DNA from: Pseudomonas sp.
GTDB lineage: Bacteria > Pseudomonadota > Gammaproteobacteria > Pseudomonadales > Pseudomonadaceae
Direction of reading: 5' to 3'
Length of the DNA: 64,000 bases
NCBI RefSeq assembly: GCF_030698175.1
Contig: NZ_JAUYNT010000014.1
Location: 1 to 64,000, forward strand
The translations under genes were made by a program, and so were the position numbers. Numbering within the stretch: position 1 is the first letter of the stretch; each line of letters begins with the position of its first letter. The notes under the pieces were generated by a model that made no database searches, was not told the DNA's origin, and saw only the letters and a program-made list of their open reading frames with translations. This document shows, piece after piece, positions 1 to 9,200 of the stretch.

Positions 1-391
1 GAAGCCGCAGATGACGAGCGACTTGGCAATTGATGCACTGCTAATGGCGGTATGGCGGCGCAAACCCAAGCAAGAAGTCATGATCCACTCAGACCAAGGC
101 AGTCAATACAGCAGCACAGACTGGCGCAGTTTTCTGAAAGCCAACAACCTGATTGCCAGCATGAGTCGACGCGGCAACTGTCACGACAATGCCGTGGCTG
201 AGAGCTTCTTTCAGCTGCTGAAGCGGGAGCGAATCAAGCGAAAGTTCTACGGCACACGGTAGGATGCCAGGGCCGATGTGTTCGATTACATCGAGATGTT
301 TTACAACCCGAAACGCCGGCACGGTTTCAACAACCAGCTATCCCCGGTAGAGTTTGAAAAGCGACATTTATTGAGCTTGGAAAGTGTCTAG
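1..391 (+). pseudogene. IS3-family transposase (OrfB, DDE) C-terminal part, nonsense mutation
   Basis: This is the C-terminal half of an IS3-family DDE transposase; the frame is open from base 2 and starts before the window. It shows the second catalytic Asp in IHSDQGSQY and the catalytic Glu in NCHDNAVAESFF. A TAG at 260-262 interrupts the frame after FYGTR, yet the same frame continues as DARADVFDYIEMFYNPKRRH and ends at 389-391. Relatives have a Glu codon there (TREEAR-type), so a single GAG to TAG change is the simplest explanation. All catalytic residues precede the stop, but loss of 43 residues probably inactivates the enzyme. Confidence 0.8.
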
Positions 392-409
392 GGAATCCGG
401 GGCGATTCA
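1..409 (+). mobile_element. Right end of an IS3-family insertion sequence
   Basis: The window opens inside an IS3-family element. The transposase reading frame runs to 391, and the sequence just after its stop (GGGAATCCGGGGCGATTCA) looks like an IS3-type terminal repeat, so I place the right end near 409. The left end lies outside the window. Beyond 409 an open frame without a start begins at once, so the element appears to have inserted into, or deleted the start of, an integron cassette gene. The specific IS name cannot be given without a database comparison. Confidence 0.75.
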
Positions 410-411
410 CC

Positions 412-636
412 TTCGCAAATTATGAGCAAGCATTAGAGTGTTCACATTGCACACCGGGAGCCGAGCCGCCTCTAGTCCTCATACGGCAACGCGAATGGAT
501 AAATGAGCCATGCAAGGGAGTTTTTATCCACGAAAGTGGTGAGCGAATAACCGAATGGTGCGTAGAGTGGCTTGGTTCTAGCGCGCGCAAACCTGGGGAT
601 ATTGAGCAATTTATTGCGAGTAGAGGCAAAGCCTAA
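412..636 (+). pseudogene. 5'-truncated gene-cassette ORF, function unknown
   Basis: An open frame of 74 codons without a plausible start begins at the IS end and stops at 634-636, immediately before an attC-like region. The predicted peptide is acidic, with paired cysteines (ECSHC) and a tail ending in IEQFIASRGKA. Its position between the IS and an attC site says it is the 3' part of an integron cassette gene whose start was lost with the IS insertion. I do not recognise the family. Confidence 0.5.
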
Positions 637-661
637 CAAGGCGGCTCGCTCTCACAAGGCC

Positions 662-737
662 GCCTAACAAGCGGTTCAAATCGTTCGCTTCGCTCTCTGG
701 GACTGCGTGCCGCAGCCCCTTAACCTAAACGTTAGGT
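662..737 (+). repeat. attC-like recombination site (end of truncated cassette)
   Basis: The stretch starts with GCCTAAC (R''-type core, 662-668) and ends with GTTAGGT (R'-type core, 731-737), which are complementary, with an imperfect palindromic interior. This is the layout of integron attC sites. A second GCCTAAC with a GGCGGC/GCCGCC hairpin lies just upstream at 631-663 and may be a partial duplicate. Confidence 0.65.
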
Positions 738-757
738 GCCACACTCGGTGATATCAC

Positions 758-1201
758 ATGGCCACAGTTAGAGAATATTTTGATACCGATCTGAAGTCGT
801 TGTCAGATAATCAAGCAATAAACATACTCCTCTTGTGCTCCGCCGCACTTGTACTTCTGTACGCGCTGCTCAGCTTCAACGTTTCACGCATGCGGCTCAA
901 GCGCCGCAAGTACCCAGAGGTCACCGAGGCCGAAGTAACCAAAGCAATTCGCGCACACGGAAACGCCGCGGAATACATACCGCTTTTTGTAGCATTGTTC
1001 CTGTACTTTAATTCAACGCAACCAAGCGTGTTTGTGGCTGGTATTGCGGTCCTCGCGACGCTTAGCCGGGCTGCACACGCCGCAGGCATGTTCCTCATTC
1101 CCAGCGTTACCGAGCGACATCCACTTCGGTTCTATGGAGCTCTCGGCACCTATATTTGCTTATTCGCTCTGGGTGGAGCGCTCCTAGTCCGCGCCCTCTA
1201 A
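758..1201 (+). CDS. MAPEG-family membrane protein (cassette gene)
   Basis: A 147-residue protein with about four hydrophobic segments (around residues 20-45, 70-90, 90-110 and 125-147). The motif AIRAHGNAAEYIPLF is typical of the MAPEG superfamily (membrane-associated proteins in eicosanoid and glutathione metabolism), where the Arg/His/Asn/Glu cluster lies at the glutathione-binding face. Bacterial members are small inner-membrane proteins, mostly of unproved substrate. The gene starts 20 bases after one attC-like site and its stop lies inside the next, as in an integron cassette. Family assignment is secure; a glutathione-transferase activity is only an inference. Confidence 0.8.
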   Translation: MATVREYFDTDLKSLSDNQAINILLLCSAALVLLYALLSFNVSRMRLKRRKYPEVTEAEVTKAIRAHGNAAEYIPLFVALFLYFNSTQPSVFVAGIAVLATLSRAAHAAGMFLIPSVTERHPLRFYGALGTYICLFALGGALLVRAL

Positions 1202-1325
1202 CGAACATCAAGCGCTGCGCATAATAGAGTCGCTCCAGCGGGCAGCCACCAGCTGTCGTGGAGTAAATCAACAGCGTCCATCTGCTGGGACCGCATAGCG
1301 CAGCCCCTTAACCGAAACGTTAGGC
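1196..1325 (+). repeat. attC-like recombination site (MAPEG cassette)
   Basis: CTCTAAC at 1196-1202 and GTTAGGC at 1319-1325 form the ends of a roughly 130-base imperfect palindrome. The segment CGCAGCCCCTTAACC just before the right core is almost repeated in the two neighbouring sites, showing that they belong to one related attC set. Confidence 0.65.
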
Positions 1326-1338
1326 ATCAGGATCCAAT

Positions 1339-1806
1339 ATGCGGGTCGAACACGAGTCCCCCAATCAGCCAGATGTTATCGCTCTCATCGCCAATCTCGA
1401 TGCGTATCAAGACTCTCTATATCCGGCGGAGGCGCGTTATGCGCTCGACGTCGCGTCACTCTCAAAACCCAACGTACTTTTCGTCGTTGCACGGGATGAA
1501 CGGCATACTGCCCTCGGCTGTGGCGCTGTCGTGCTGAATGACTCTTACGGCGAGGTCAAGCGCATGTATGTGCGGCCCGACGTCAGGGGCAAAGGTATTG
1601 CAAAGCACGTAATCGCACTCTTGGAGGCAAGCGCATACGAATCAGGCTGCCGAGAGCTCATGCTTGAAACCGGGCCGTATCAACCAGAGGCACTGAGGTT
1701 TTACACAAGCCAAGGCTATGTGCGGCGGAGCCCATTCGGCGTTTACGTCGAGCATCCGCTCAGCGTTTTCATGGGCAAGCCACTCAGTTCGCGGTGTTCT
1801 GCGTAA
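1339..1806 (+). CDS. GNAT-family N-acetyltransferase (cassette gene)
   Basis: A 155-residue single-domain protein of the GNAT fold, which transfers an acetyl group from acetyl-CoA to an amine. The acetyl-CoA binding motif A is clear at about residues 75-95 (KRMYVRPDVRGKGIAKHV), and the late ALRFYTSQGY motif is the usual GNAT motif B region. The length is normal. It lies 13 bases after one attC-like site and runs into the next. Small GNAT enzymes are among the commonest integron cassette products; the substrate cannot be read from the sequence, and antibiotic modification should not be assumed. Confidence 0.85.
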   Translation: MRVEHESPNQPDVIALIANLDAYQDSLYPAEARYALDVASLSKPNVLFVVARDERHTALGCGAVVLNDSYGEVKRMYVRPDVRGKGIAKHVIALLEASAYESGCRELMLETGPYQPEALRFYTSQGYVRRSPFGVYVEHPLSVFMGKPLSSRCSA

Positions 1807-1861
1807 CCTAAAGCCGCTCGCTCGGGACCGCGTACCGCGGCCCCTTAACCGAACGTTAGAC
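1801..1861 (+). repeat. Short attC-like recombination site (GNAT cassette)
   Basis: About 60 bases between GCGTAAC (1801-1807) and GTTAGAC (1855-1861), sharing the CCCCTTAACCGAACGTTAG right half with the site at 1196-1325. The left core departs from RYYYAAC at one position, so recombination efficiency may be low. Confidence 0.55.
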
Positions 1862-1866
1862 GCCAA

Positions 1867-2376
1867 ATGGAGATTACGGTGAATCCAGTGCAAACACTCA
1901 CTCGCTACAAAGCCTGGGCCGACGAGTTTTTCCTGCCGGTAGTTGCTGGCCTTCCTGAATCAGAATTGGTTGCTCCACGGCCAATCATCTTCGGCAGCCT
2001 CATCCGCACGCTCAATCATTCGTACCTCATGGACTACGTTTGGCAGTCCAATCTGCTTGGCAGGCCTCATGGACTTACAACTCGCAATCCAGTCGATCAC
2101 CCGCCCATTGAAGATTTTGTCGTTGCTCAGCTTACGATGGACACATGGTACGTTGACTATGCCGACTCGCTACCCCATGACCAACTTGGTGAGATGGTGA
2201 AGTTCGAGTTCATTGGCGGAGGAATCGGTGCCATGTCGCGCGGGGATATTCTGCTGCATGTGGTCAACCACAACACATATCACCGCGGACAGGTTGCAGA
2301 TATGCTTTATCAGCTCAACGTCATTCCACCCACAACTGATCTTCCGGTCTTCCTGCAAGCGTCGGTTGTCGCCTAA
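1867..2376 (+). CDS. DinB-fold family protein (cassette gene)
   Basis: A 169-residue protein of the DinB/YfiT four-helix family of putative metal-dependent enzymes. The metal-binding histidines expected for the fold are visible in LNHSYLMD (about residue 51) and HVVNHNTYHRGQVADML (about residues 131-147). Known family members act in thiol-dependent transfer or detoxification, but most, including this one, have no assigned reaction. The ATG at 1867 follows six bases after an attC-like site, and the stop overlaps the start of another. DinB-like genes are recurrent in integron arrays. Confidence 0.8.
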   Translation: MEITVNPVQTLTRYKAWADEFFLPVVAGLPESELVAPRPIIFGSLIRTLNHSYLMDYVWQSNLLGRPHGLTTRNPVDHPPIEDFVVAQLTMDTWYVDYADSLPHDQLGEMVKFEFIGGGIGAMSRGDILLHVVNHNTYHRGQVADMLYQLNVIPPTTDLPVFLQASVVA

Positions 2377-2420
2377 CCAGCGGTTCAAATCGTTCGTTGC
2401 ACTCTCAGGGGGCGTGCCTC
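2371..2420 (+). repeat. Left half of a truncated attC-like site
   Basis: GCCTAACCAGCGGTTCAAAT repeats the left half of the site at 662-737 almost exactly, and similarity continues to about 2415. The expected right half (CAGCCCCTTAACC plus GTTAGG) is missing. The array therefore ends at a broken junction with the ccm region. Confidence 0.55.
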
Positions 2421-2539
2421 TTACTTGATCAGGCCGCTCTGTAACCGTGATTAGCACGCAGTAGCCCAGCAACAAGACGCGCACTTTGCCTGCGGGGCGA
2501 GTGGAAACTGTTTTTTGGCCCTGGTACGGCTATGGCGGC

Positions 2540-2572
2540 AAAAATAACGGCGCCCTTGGACGCCGTTATTAT
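2540..2572 (-). terminator. Rho-independent terminator after the ccm operon
   Basis: A 10-bp perfect stem (AATAACGGCG, 2543-2552, with CGCCGTTATT, 2561-2570) and an 8-base loop, followed on the minus strand by a T run. It begins directly after the stop codon of the lipoprotein gene and would end the ccm transcript. Confidence 0.8.
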
Positions 2573-2913
2573 CAGTTGTAGTGCCGGCTCAAACCCTGCG
2601 GCACCGCGCTGCTCGGGCAGGCTTGCCAAGGGCCGGTGGGTTGTACGGCCCAGCTCCAGCCGTTATTCCAGTGGTAATAGGTACGCTCGCGGTAATACAG
2701 GGCCGGAGCGTTATCTATTACATGGACGCCCAGTTGTGGATCCCAGTGGCTTTGCCCTTGTGGGGGCGGCGCGAAGTGCGGGTGGGGTTTGCCGCTGACT
2801 TGCGGCGTCGGCTGGCTCGATTGTCTCGGCTGCAGGCTGCACGCAGCCAGTCCGAGTATCAGGCTCGCGACCAACAGGACGCGGCTGCACTTGAGCATTA
2901 GGTCGCGGCTCAT
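2572..2913 (-). CDS. Small lipoprotein downstream of ccmI
   Basis: A 113-residue predicted lipoprotein: an N-terminal hydrophobic segment ends in the lipobox LAAC (Cys near residue 25). It is followed by a Pro/Gln/His-rich stretch and a Tyr/Trp-rich tail ([16 protein letters not shown]). The ATG at 2913 overlaps the ccmI stop as ATGA, which implies translational coupling and decides the start, although an internal ATG at 2898 is possible. The position as last gene of the ccm operon suggests an envelope role, but I know no function for it. Confidence 0.7.
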   Translation of the reverse strand: MSRDLMLKCSRVLLVASLILGLAACSLQPRQSSQPTPQVSGKPHPHFAPPPQGQSHWDPQLGVHVIDNAPALYYRERTYYHWNNGWSWAVQPTGPWQACPSSAVPQGLSRHYN

Positions 2914-4118
2914 TGGTCGGCACTGCTGATGACCAGTAGCTGCAACTCGCTGCTGCTACTGGACAGCGACTGGCTGCGCACCATCCACTCACCGGCCTTG
3001 GCATTGCCGGCGCGGGAGATGCGCGCCTGTAATTGCACCTGCGGGAAGTTGGACAGCTTTAACTGCGGCATCATCGCGTCGCTGTCCGACAGGCTGACCT
3101 CGGCCGGTAAATCCGCCACGGTCAGGCGTTTAACCGCCAAGGGCATTGGCGGCCCTGCGCTGGCCTTGGCGAAGATAAATACGCTGTCGCCGGGCAGCAC
3201 CTTGCCTTTGAGCTCATCTGCCAAGCTCACCCGTACCTTAAGTGTTGCGCCCGTGGCAGCAGCAACCACAGGCACTGCCGGCAGGCTCTCGCCAGCGGCA
3301 GTCATTTGCTCCAGAGCGCGCGCTATGCCGCCTTCCAGCGGCGCGCGTGAGGGGTCATCGGCCGGCAACGCCGCCACCAAGCGGCGCCAGTACAGCACAG
3401 CATCCTTGAAACGCCCGGCTTCGAAGGCGGCAATACCGAGCAGACCGAGGCTGGTGGCCTCTTGCGGGTCAGCCTTCAGGGCTTCGTCGGTCAACGTTTG
3501 TAACTGCGCCGACCACTTTTTATCGGCAACAAAATACAGCGCCTGGGCCCACTGGCCGAGTAATTCGGGCTGGCGGCCGGCCAGGTTCACGGCTTTTTCA
3601 AATGCCGTGGCGGCGTCCTGCGGACGGGTTTGCGCCATGTAGGTTCGGCCGAGGAAATACCAGGCCTCGGCAGACTCAGGCTGTAGCTGCACAGCCTGCT
3701 CAAGGCGCGCGGTCATTTCCTCAACCGAGCGTGGAGCTTGGGCAAATTGCCGGGTCAACTCAACTTGCTCACTGGCGCCCCACTGCAGATACAGGCCCAA
3801 GCCCAGCAGCGGCACCATGACCGCAGCCGCTAAAGGCAACCACTTAGCCAGTGGTGCGCGCCGCTCGGTCTCGCAACCATCGGTATCGGCCAGCAGTTCA
3901 CGGGCGGCTTCGGCTTGGCCCTGAGTCAACTGCTCGGCACTGAGTACGCCGACGGTCTGCTGCGCTTGTAGCTCGGCCAGACGCTCTTGGTAGAGCGCGA
4001 CGTTGAGGGCGGTGCGGTCTTCTTCGGTTTGCGCCTTACGACCACGCAACAGCGGTAGCAGCAGTACAGCAAGGGCGGCCAGCAACAGCAGGCTGGCAAC
4101 GATCCAGAAATCCATCAT
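2910..4118 (-). CDS. ccmI: Cytochrome c maturation protein CcmI (CycH)
   Basis: CcmI holds apocytochrome c at the periplasmic face for the CcmF/CcmH heme ligation complex. The 402-residue protein has two membrane segments (about 5-25 and 92-112) with a cytoplasmic loop between them. A periplasmic TPR region follows at about 140-245 ([25 protein letters not shown] is spread over one repeat), then a C-terminal domain that in relatives binds apocytochrome. The length fits the fused CcmI type of pseudomonads. It follows ccmH by five bases. Confidence 0.9.
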   Translation of the reverse strand: MMDFWIVASLLLLAALAVLLLPLLRGRKAQTEEDRTALNVALYQERLAELQAQQTVGVLSAEQLTQGQAEAARELLADTDGCETERRAPLAKWLPLAAAVMVPLLGLGLYLQWGASEQVELTRQFAQAPRSVEEMTARLEQAVQLQPESAEAWYFLGRTYMAQTRPQDAATAFEKAVNLAGRQPELLGQWAQALYFVADKKWSAQLQTLTDEALKADPQEATSLGLLGIAAFEAGRFKDAVLYWRRLVAALPADDPSRAPLEGGIARALEQMTAAGESLPAVPVVAAATGATLKVRVSLADELKGKVLPGDSVFIFAKASAGPPMPLAVKRLTVADLPAEVSLSDSDAMMPQLKLSNFPQVQLQARISRAGNAKAGEWMVRSQSLSSSSSELQLLVISSADQ

Positions 4119-4123
4119 GGGGC

Positions 4124-4612
4124 TTATTTATCCAGCTGATTGGTATTGGGCGAGGTGCTATCAAGCAACTTGGCGAGGCGCTCACGCTCCTCGGGGCACA
4201 GATCGGTGCTGGTCGCACTGGAGCGGCGGCGACGAATGACCATCAGCAGCAATAACAGCGCGCCACCGCCCAAGGCCACCGCTGGGCCATACCAGAGGAT
4301 GAGAGTGCGGGCATTGACCGGAGGCTTGTAGCGCACGAAGTCGCCGTAACGGTTCACCAGATACTCGACGATTTGCTCATCGCTCTGCCCCTCTTGCAGC
4401 ATGCGATAGATTTCGCGGCGCAAGTCGGTGGCAATCGGCGCATTGGAGTCGGCGATATCCTGATTCTGACACTTGGGGCAACGCAGCTCCTTGGTCAGCG
4501 TGCTGAAGCGCTCGCGCTTGGCTTGATCGGCGAACTCGTAGGTATCGATGGCCGCAAAGGTCAACCCGCTTAGCAGCAAGCTGCCGAACAAGGCCAGTAT
4601 CAACCGTTTCAT
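4124..4612 (-). CDS. ccmH: Cytochrome c maturation protein CcmH (CycL)
   Basis: A periplasmic, membrane-anchored thiol oxidoreductase that keeps the CXXCH cysteines of apocytochrome c reduced for heme attachment. This 162-residue protein has a signal peptide (1-21), the diagnostic LRCPKCQNQ redox motif at about residue 43, and one C-terminal membrane segment at about 107-130. This is the short CcmH without TPR domain, consistent with a separate ccmI downstream. The start overlaps the ccmG stop as ATGA. Confidence 0.92.
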   Translation of the reverse strand: MKRLILALFGSLLLSGLTFAAIDTYEFADQAKRERFSTLTKELRCPKCQNQDIADSNAPIATDLRREIYRMLQEGQSDEQIVEYLVNRYGDFVRYKPPVNARTLILWYGPAVALGGGALLLLLMVIRRRRSSATSTDLCPEERERLAKLLDSTSPNTNQLDK

Positions 4613-5145
4613 GGCCGCGCCTCGTCAACCAGGCCTTGATACAGACCGGCCAATTGTTCGCGCCAGACTTGCGCATCGATCACACCGACGTACTTGTGGC
4701 GGATGATCCCGTCTTTATCGACCAGGAAAGTTTCGGGAGCGCCGTACACGCCCAAATCCAAGCCAAGGCCGCCCTTTTCATCATTAATATTGAGCTGATA
4801 AGGGTCGTGTAGATCCACCAGCCATTGTTGCGCAGCCTTGTTGTCATCCTTGTAGTTGACCCCAAGAATGCGCACGCCTTGGCCGCGTAATTCGGTGAGG
4901 AACGGATGCTCGACACGACACGACGGGCACCAGGTCGCCCAGACATTAACCAACGCCGGCTGGCCCTTGAGATCGGCCTCGGTGATCACTCGGTCGCCAC
5001 TGACCGCCGGCAAGCTGAAGGCCGGGAATGGCTTGTCGATCAAGGCTGAAGGCAACTCGGCCGGGTCAAGGTAGAGGCCGCGGTACAAGAACACCGCCAC
5101 CGCCAAAAACACTACCAATGGCAGTAACAACAACGCCCGCTTCAT
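4609..5145 (-). CDS. ccmG: Thiol:disulfide interchange protein CcmG (DsbE)
   Basis: A membrane-anchored periplasmic thioredoxin that passes electrons toward apocytochrome c through CcmH. In the 178-residue protein an N-terminal anchor (about 4-22) is followed by a thioredoxin fold with active site WATWCPSCRVEHPF at about residue 70. The cis-Pro loop YGAPETF at about 134 is characteristic of the DsbE/ResA group. The length is typical. It overlaps ccmF by four bases. Confidence 0.93.
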   Translation of the reverse strand: MKRALLLLPLVVFLAVAVFLYRGLYLDPAELPSALIDKPFPAFSLPAVSGDRVITEADLKGQPALVNVWATWCPSCRVEHPFLTELRGQGVRILGVNYKDDNKAAQQWLVDLHDPYQLNINDEKGGLGLDLGVYGAPETFLVDKDGIIRHKYVGVIDAQVWREQLAGLYQGLVDEARP

Positions 5146-7130
5146 GCTGATGCTCCCGCCATGCCCAGCGCTTCACGTACGCGACTCTTAACTTTGAGCC
5201 GGTAACGTCTATCGCAGGCGGCCAACAAGCCGCCGAGACCGGTCATCAATGCGCCCAGCCAGATCCAGCGGATGTAGGGTTTCACATGCACCCGCACCGC
5301 CCACGCGCCGTCTTCCAGCGGCTCACCGAGAGCCACGTAGAGGTCACGGGTAAAGCCTGCGTCGATAGCGGCCTCGGTCATCATCGAGCCTTGTACGGTG
5401 TACAGGCGCTTCTCGGGGTACAGCAGGGTCACTTGCTGGTCGCCGACAAACACCCGAATGCTGGCCTTATCAGAGGTGAAGTTCGCGCCCTGATGATGCT
5501 CGGCGCCCTCGAAGACAAAGCGATAACCGCCCACTTCAACGGCTTCGCCCGGTGCCAGGCGCAAATCGCGCTCGCTGTTGTTTTGGCTCGACAGCACGAT
5601 GCCCAAGGCGCACACGGCGATGCCTAAATGCGCCAGTTGCATGCCCCAATAACTGCCAGGCATACCAAGGCTGCCTTTGATCAAGCCCTTGTTGCGGGTT
5701 TTGTCGCGCAGATCGCGCAACCCAGCCAGCACCACCCAGGCCGCCAACACACAGACGGCCAATACCGCCCAGTGGAAATCGCCCAGCACTAACGAACCCA
5801 ACACACCGAGCGCGGCGCTGCCGAGTAACACCGGCGCCAGCATGCTCAGCAGCCATTGCCCCGGGGTGCTCTTCCAGCGCACCAGCATGCCGATGGCCAT
5901 CACCGCCATCAGCACCGCCATCAGCGGCAAGAACATGGCATTGAAGTACGGCGGACCGACCGACATTTTGGCCCCGGTCAGTGCGTCCAGCAGCAAGGGA
6001 TAGAGGGTGCCGAGCAAGATCATCGAGGCGGCGACTATCAGCACCAGGTTATTGGCCAGCAGCAGGGTCTCGCGCGACAACAGCGCAAATCCCACCTGAC
6101 TTTTGACCACCGGTGCACGGAAGGCGAACAAGGTCAGCGAGCCGCCAACCACTATCAACAGAAACGCCAGGACGAAAATCCCGCGCTCAGGGTCGGTGGC
6201 AAACGCATGTACCGAGGTCAGCACCCCGGAACGGACCAGGAAGGTGCCGAGCAGGCTCAAGGAAAACGCGGCAATCGCCAGCAATACTGTCCAGCTTTTG
6301 AATACGCCGCGCTTCTCGGTCACGGCCAGGGAGTGAATCAGCGCAGTGCCCACCAGCCACGGCATAAAGGAGGCGTTTTCCACCGGATCCCAGAACCACC
6401 AACCGCCCCAGCCAAGTTCGTAATAGGCCCACCAGGAGCCCAAGGCGATACCGATGCCGAGAAAGGCCCAGGCCACCAAGGTCCAAGGTCGCGACCAGCG
6501 CGCCCAAGCGGCGTCCAAGCGACCGCCGAGCAAGGCGGCAATGGCGAAAGCGAAGGCCACCGAAAAGCCGACATAGCCCATATAGAGCATCGGCGGATGA
6601 ACGATCAGGCCGATGTCTTGCAGCAGCGGATTAAGGTCGCGGCCATCGGTTGGCATATTCGGCAACAGCCGGGTGAAGGGATTGGAGGTCAGCAGCAGGA
6701 ACAACAGAAAACCAATGCTGATCATGCCCATCACCGCCAACACACGGGCCAGCATCACCTCCGGCAACTGTCGCGAGAAGATCGACACGGCGCAGGTCCA
6801 GCCGCCCAAAATCAACACCCACAGCAGCAGCGAACCCTCGTGGGCGCCCCAGACTGCGCTGAACTTGAAGTACCAGGGCAAGGCGCTGTTGGAGTTGCTG
6901 GCCACATAAGCAACCGAGAAATCATCGGTGACAAAGGCGTAGGTCAGCGCGGCAAAGGACAGCAGCAGAAAGCCAAACTGGCCACGGGCCGCCGGCACCG
7001 CCAGGCTCATCCACAGCCGATCACCGCGCCAGGCGCCAATCAGCGGCAGGCTGGCCTGTACCAGTGCCAGACACAGGGCTAGGGCTAGGGCCAGGTGACC
7101 CAGTTCCGGAATAATCAGCGCAATGTTCAT
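5142..7130 (-). CDS. ccmF: Cytochrome c heme lyase subunit CcmF
   Basis: CcmF is the large polytopic inner-membrane subunit that ligates heme delivered by CcmE to apocytochrome c. The 662-residue protein is hydrophobic throughout, with about 15 predicted membrane segments. It carries the periplasmic tryptophan-rich WWD signature [18 protein letters not shown] at about residue 236, the heme-handling motif shared with CcmC. A large periplasmic loop precedes the last membrane segment. Length and motif match the family. The coding strand is minus; the long frame on the other strand is a composition artefact. Confidence 0.95.
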   Translation of the reverse strand: MNIALIIPELGHLALALALCLALVQASLPLIGAWRGDRLWMSLAVPAARGQFGFLLLSFAALTYAFVTDDFSVAYVASNSNSALPWYFKFSAVWGAHEGSLLLWVLILGGWTCAVSIFSRQLPEVMLARVLAVMGMISIGFLLFLLLTSNPFTRLLPNMPTDGRDLNPLLQDIGLIVHPPMLYMGYVGFSVAFAFAIAALLGGRLDAAWARWSRPWTLVAWAFLGIGIALGSWWAYYELGWGGWWFWDPVENASFMPWLVGTALIHSLAVTEKRGVFKSWTVLLAIAAFSLSLLGTFLVRSGVLTSVHAFATDPERGIFVLAFLLIVVGGSLTLFAFRAPVVKSQVGFALLSRETLLLANNLVLIVAASMILLGTLYPLLLDALTGAKMSVGPPYFNAMFLPLMAVLMAVMAIGMLVRWKSTPGQWLLSMLAPVLLGSAALGVLGSLVLGDFHWAVLAVCVLAAWVVLAGLRDLRDKTRNKGLIKGSLGMPGSYWGMQLAHLGIAVCALGIVLSSQNNSERDLRLAPGEAVEVGGYRFVFEGAEHHQGANFTSDKASIRVFVGDQQVTLLYPEKRLYTVQGSMMTEAAIDAGFTRDLYVALGEPLEDGAWAVRVHVKPYIRWIWLGALMTGLGGLLAACDRRYRLKVKSRVREALGMAGASA

Positions 7131-7588
7131 GGCTTGGCGCCTTCGCTATTCATCGGTTTTAACTGACCGCTGTCGGTTAAGGCTTTGGTGACCTCGGGCG
7201 GCATGTATTTTTCGTCGTGCTTGGCCAGCACTTCATCCGCGATTAGTACGCCCTCGCTGTTGAGCTTGCCGAGAGCGACTATGCCCTGCCCTTCACGGAA
7301 CAAGTCCGGCAGGATGCCGCGATAGCGAATGGTGACGTTTTTGACAAAATCGCTGACCACAAACTCAACATCCAGCGAGTCGCCAGAGCGCTTAAGCGAG
7401 CCCTTCTCGACCATCCCACCGGCGCGAATCCGGGTATCGGCCGGTGCCTCGCCATTGGCGATCTGGGTCGGCGTGTAGAACAGGTTGATGTTCTGCTGCA
7501 GGGCGCTCAGGGCCAAGCCAACCGCAATAGCCACACCGGCCAGAATGGCTAGAATAATCAACAGTCGTTTCTTGCGCAGCGGATTCAC
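7127..7588 (-). CDS. ccmE: Heme chaperone CcmE
   Basis: CcmE is a periplasmic heme chaperone, anchored by one N-terminal membrane segment (about 8-28), that binds heme covalently through a histidine and hands it to CcmF. The 153-residue protein has the conserved [13 protein letters not shown] motif at about residue 120, containing the heme-binding His and the downstream Tyr. It overlaps ccmF and ccmD by four bases each, as in a tightly coupled operon. Confidence 0.93.
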   Translation of the reverse strand: MNPLRKKRLLIILAILAGVAIAVGLALSALQQNINLFYTPTQIANGEAPADTRIRAGGMVEKGSLKRSGDSLDVEFVVSDFVKNVTIRYRGILPDLFREGQGIVALGKLNSEGVLIADEVLAKHDEKYMPPEVTKALTDSGQLKPMNSEGAKP

Positions 7589-7761
7589 TTCAACTCCTCA
7601 CGGCGCAAACGGCGCGCCTGTTCTTGCAAATAACGACGTTTAGCCAGCAGCGGCACGCCCACATTAAACGCCAGCACCAGCAGGCTAATGCCATAGGCCG
7701 ACCAGACGTAAACGCCGTGGTTGCCCATGGCGGCAAAGTCGGCGAAGGATGCGAAATTCAT
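7585..7761 (-). CDS. ccmD: Heme exporter protein CcmD
   Basis: A 58-residue single-pass membrane protein that stabilises the CcmABC complex and helps release holo-CcmE. I place the start at the ATG overlapping the ccmC stop (7759-7761) rather than a further upstream start. The protein then begins [20 protein letters not shown], the usual CcmD pattern, followed by one membrane helix and a basic tail ([17 protein letters not shown]). Confidence 0.88.
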   Translation of the reverse strand: MNFASFADFAAMGNHGVYVWSAYGISLLVLAFNVGVPLLAKRRYLQEQARRLRREELK

Positions 7762-8513
7762 GACAACTGCCCCGCCGCCGCTTTGATTTCCGCCTTGACC
7801 CAACTGCTGCGGGCCTCGCGTTTAAGCACCTCAAGGCGCATGCGCATTAGCAGCACACAGCCGAAGAAGCAGTAGAAACCCAACAGCATGATCAGCAGTG
7901 GCAGCCACATTTCCGCCGGCATCGCCGGTTTTTCGGTCAATTTGAAGGTGGCGCCTTGGTGCAACGAGTTCCACCAGTCCACCGAATATTTAATGATCGG
8001 GATGTTGATCACCCCGACAATCGCCAGCACCGCACAGGCCTTGGCCGAACTGTCGCGGTTGCTGATCGCCTGGCCGAGGGCGATCACGCCAAAATACAAA
8101 AACAGCAAAATCAGCATCGACGTCAGCCGCGCATCCCACACCCACCAAGCGCCCCAGGTCGGCTTGCCCCAGATGGCGCCGGTGACCAAGGCGATCACCG
8201 TCATCCAGGCTCCAATCGGCGCGGCGCATTGCAAGGCGACATCGGCCAGCTTCATCTTCCACACCAGCCCCACCACACCGGCCACCGCCAACATGATGTA
8301 GCACGACTGCGCCAGCATGGCGGCCGGCACATGTATGTAGATGATGCGAAAACTGTTGCCCTGCTGGTAATCGGCCGGGGCAAAGACCAAGCCCCAGACC
8401 AGGCCGACACCGATCAACAGGGCGGCGGCCAACGCCAGCCACGGCAACCAACGGCCACTGGTTTGGTAAAACCATTTTGGCGAGCCGAGCTTGTGAAACC
8501 AGGTCCAATTCAT
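7758..8513 (-). CDS. ccmC: Heme exporter membrane protein CcmC
   Basis: CcmC binds heme at the outer face of the inner membrane and, with CcmE, forms the holo-CcmE intermediate. The 251-residue protein has six predicted membrane helices and the WWD-type motif [17 protein letters not shown] at about residue 127, flanked by the expected histidines (IHVPAA at about 60). The length is normal for the family. It ends in an ATGA overlap with ccmD and lies 15 bases after ccmB. Confidence 0.94.
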   Translation of the reverse strand: MNWTWFHKLGSPKWFYQTSGRWLPWLALAAALLIGVGLVWGLVFAPADYQQGNSFRIIYIHVPAAMLAQSCYIMLAVAGVVGLVWKMKLADVALQCAAPIGAWMTVIALVTGAIWGKPTWGAWWVWDARLTSMLILLFLYFGVIALGQAISNRDSSAKACAVLAIVGVINIPIIKYSVDWWNSLHQGATFKLTEKPAMPAEMWLPLLIMLLGFYCFFGCVLLMRMRLEVLKREARSSWVKAEIKAAAGQLS

Positions 8514-8528
8514 ATCAATATAAACTCG

Positions 8529-9200
8529 TCATTCAGCCACGCTGATGGTCAAGCCAGCAGCAATGGCAAAAGGGCTCAGGGTTATCGTCAGCACCATCAG
8601 GCTGGCCATCCACAATAAATAGCCGCCGGTGGGCAGGCCTTGCAGCGCCGCCTGCAGCACGCCGCTGCCAAGAATCAGTACCGGGATATACAGCGGTAAA
8701 ATCAACAACGCCAATAACAAACCACCGCGCTTTAGACCGACGGTTAAAGCGGCACCGACCGCGCCGAGCAAGCTCAGCACCGGCGTGCCCAGCAGCAACG
8801 ACAGCAGCAAGGTGGGCACACAGCGCCCCGGCAAGCCGAGCATCAACGCCAGCAAAGGCGACAACAACACCAAGGCCAAACCGGAAAACAGCCAGTGTGC
8901 CAGCACCTTGGCCAACACTAGAAGCGCTAAGGGGTGCGGCGAAACGACCCACTGCTCCAGCGAGCCGTCCTCAAAATCACTGCGAAACAGGCCATCGAGC
9001 GACAGCAAAACCGCCAGTAAGGCGGCCACCCAGAGTAAACCTGGCGAGAGGGTTTGCAGCAGCTGGCTTTCCGGCCCGACCGCCAGCGGGAACAGCGCAA
9101 TCACTATGGCAAAAAATACCAGCGGGTTGGCCAGCTCGGCCGGGCGGCGAAACAACAACCGTGCCTCACGGGCCAGCAATAAACTGAACACGTTACTCAT
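8529..9200 (-). CDS. ccmB: ABC transporter permease CcmB
   Basis: The membrane subunit of the CcmAB ABC complex, which powers release of holo-CcmE from CcmC. I start it at the ATG overlapping the ccmA stop ([19 protein letters not shown]), giving 223 residues with six hydrophobic segments, the usual CcmB size. An upstream in-frame extension inside ccmA is spurious. Confidence 0.9.
   Translation of the reverse strand: MSNVFSLLLAREARLLFRRPAELANPLVFFAIVIALFPLAVGPESQLLQTLSPGLLWVAALLAVLLSLDGLFRSDFEDGSLEQWVVSPHPLALLVLAKVLAHWLFSGLALVLLSPLLALMLGLPGRCVPTLLLSLLLGTPVLSLLGAVGAALTVGLKRGGLLLALLILPLYIPVLILGSGVLQAALQGLPTGGYLLWMASLMVLTITLSPFAIAAGLTISVAE

Noticed and set aside
410..2376. Cassette genes as antibiotic resistance genes
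   Set aside because: The GNAT and DinB-fold proteins show no features specific to known aminoglycoside or thiol-antibiotic resistance families; only general fold can be claimed.
5856..7082. Plus-strand ORF of 408 codons opposite ccmF
   Set aside because: Gln/His/Gly-rich shadow of the GC-rich ccmF coding strand; no family features and ccmF is unmistakable.
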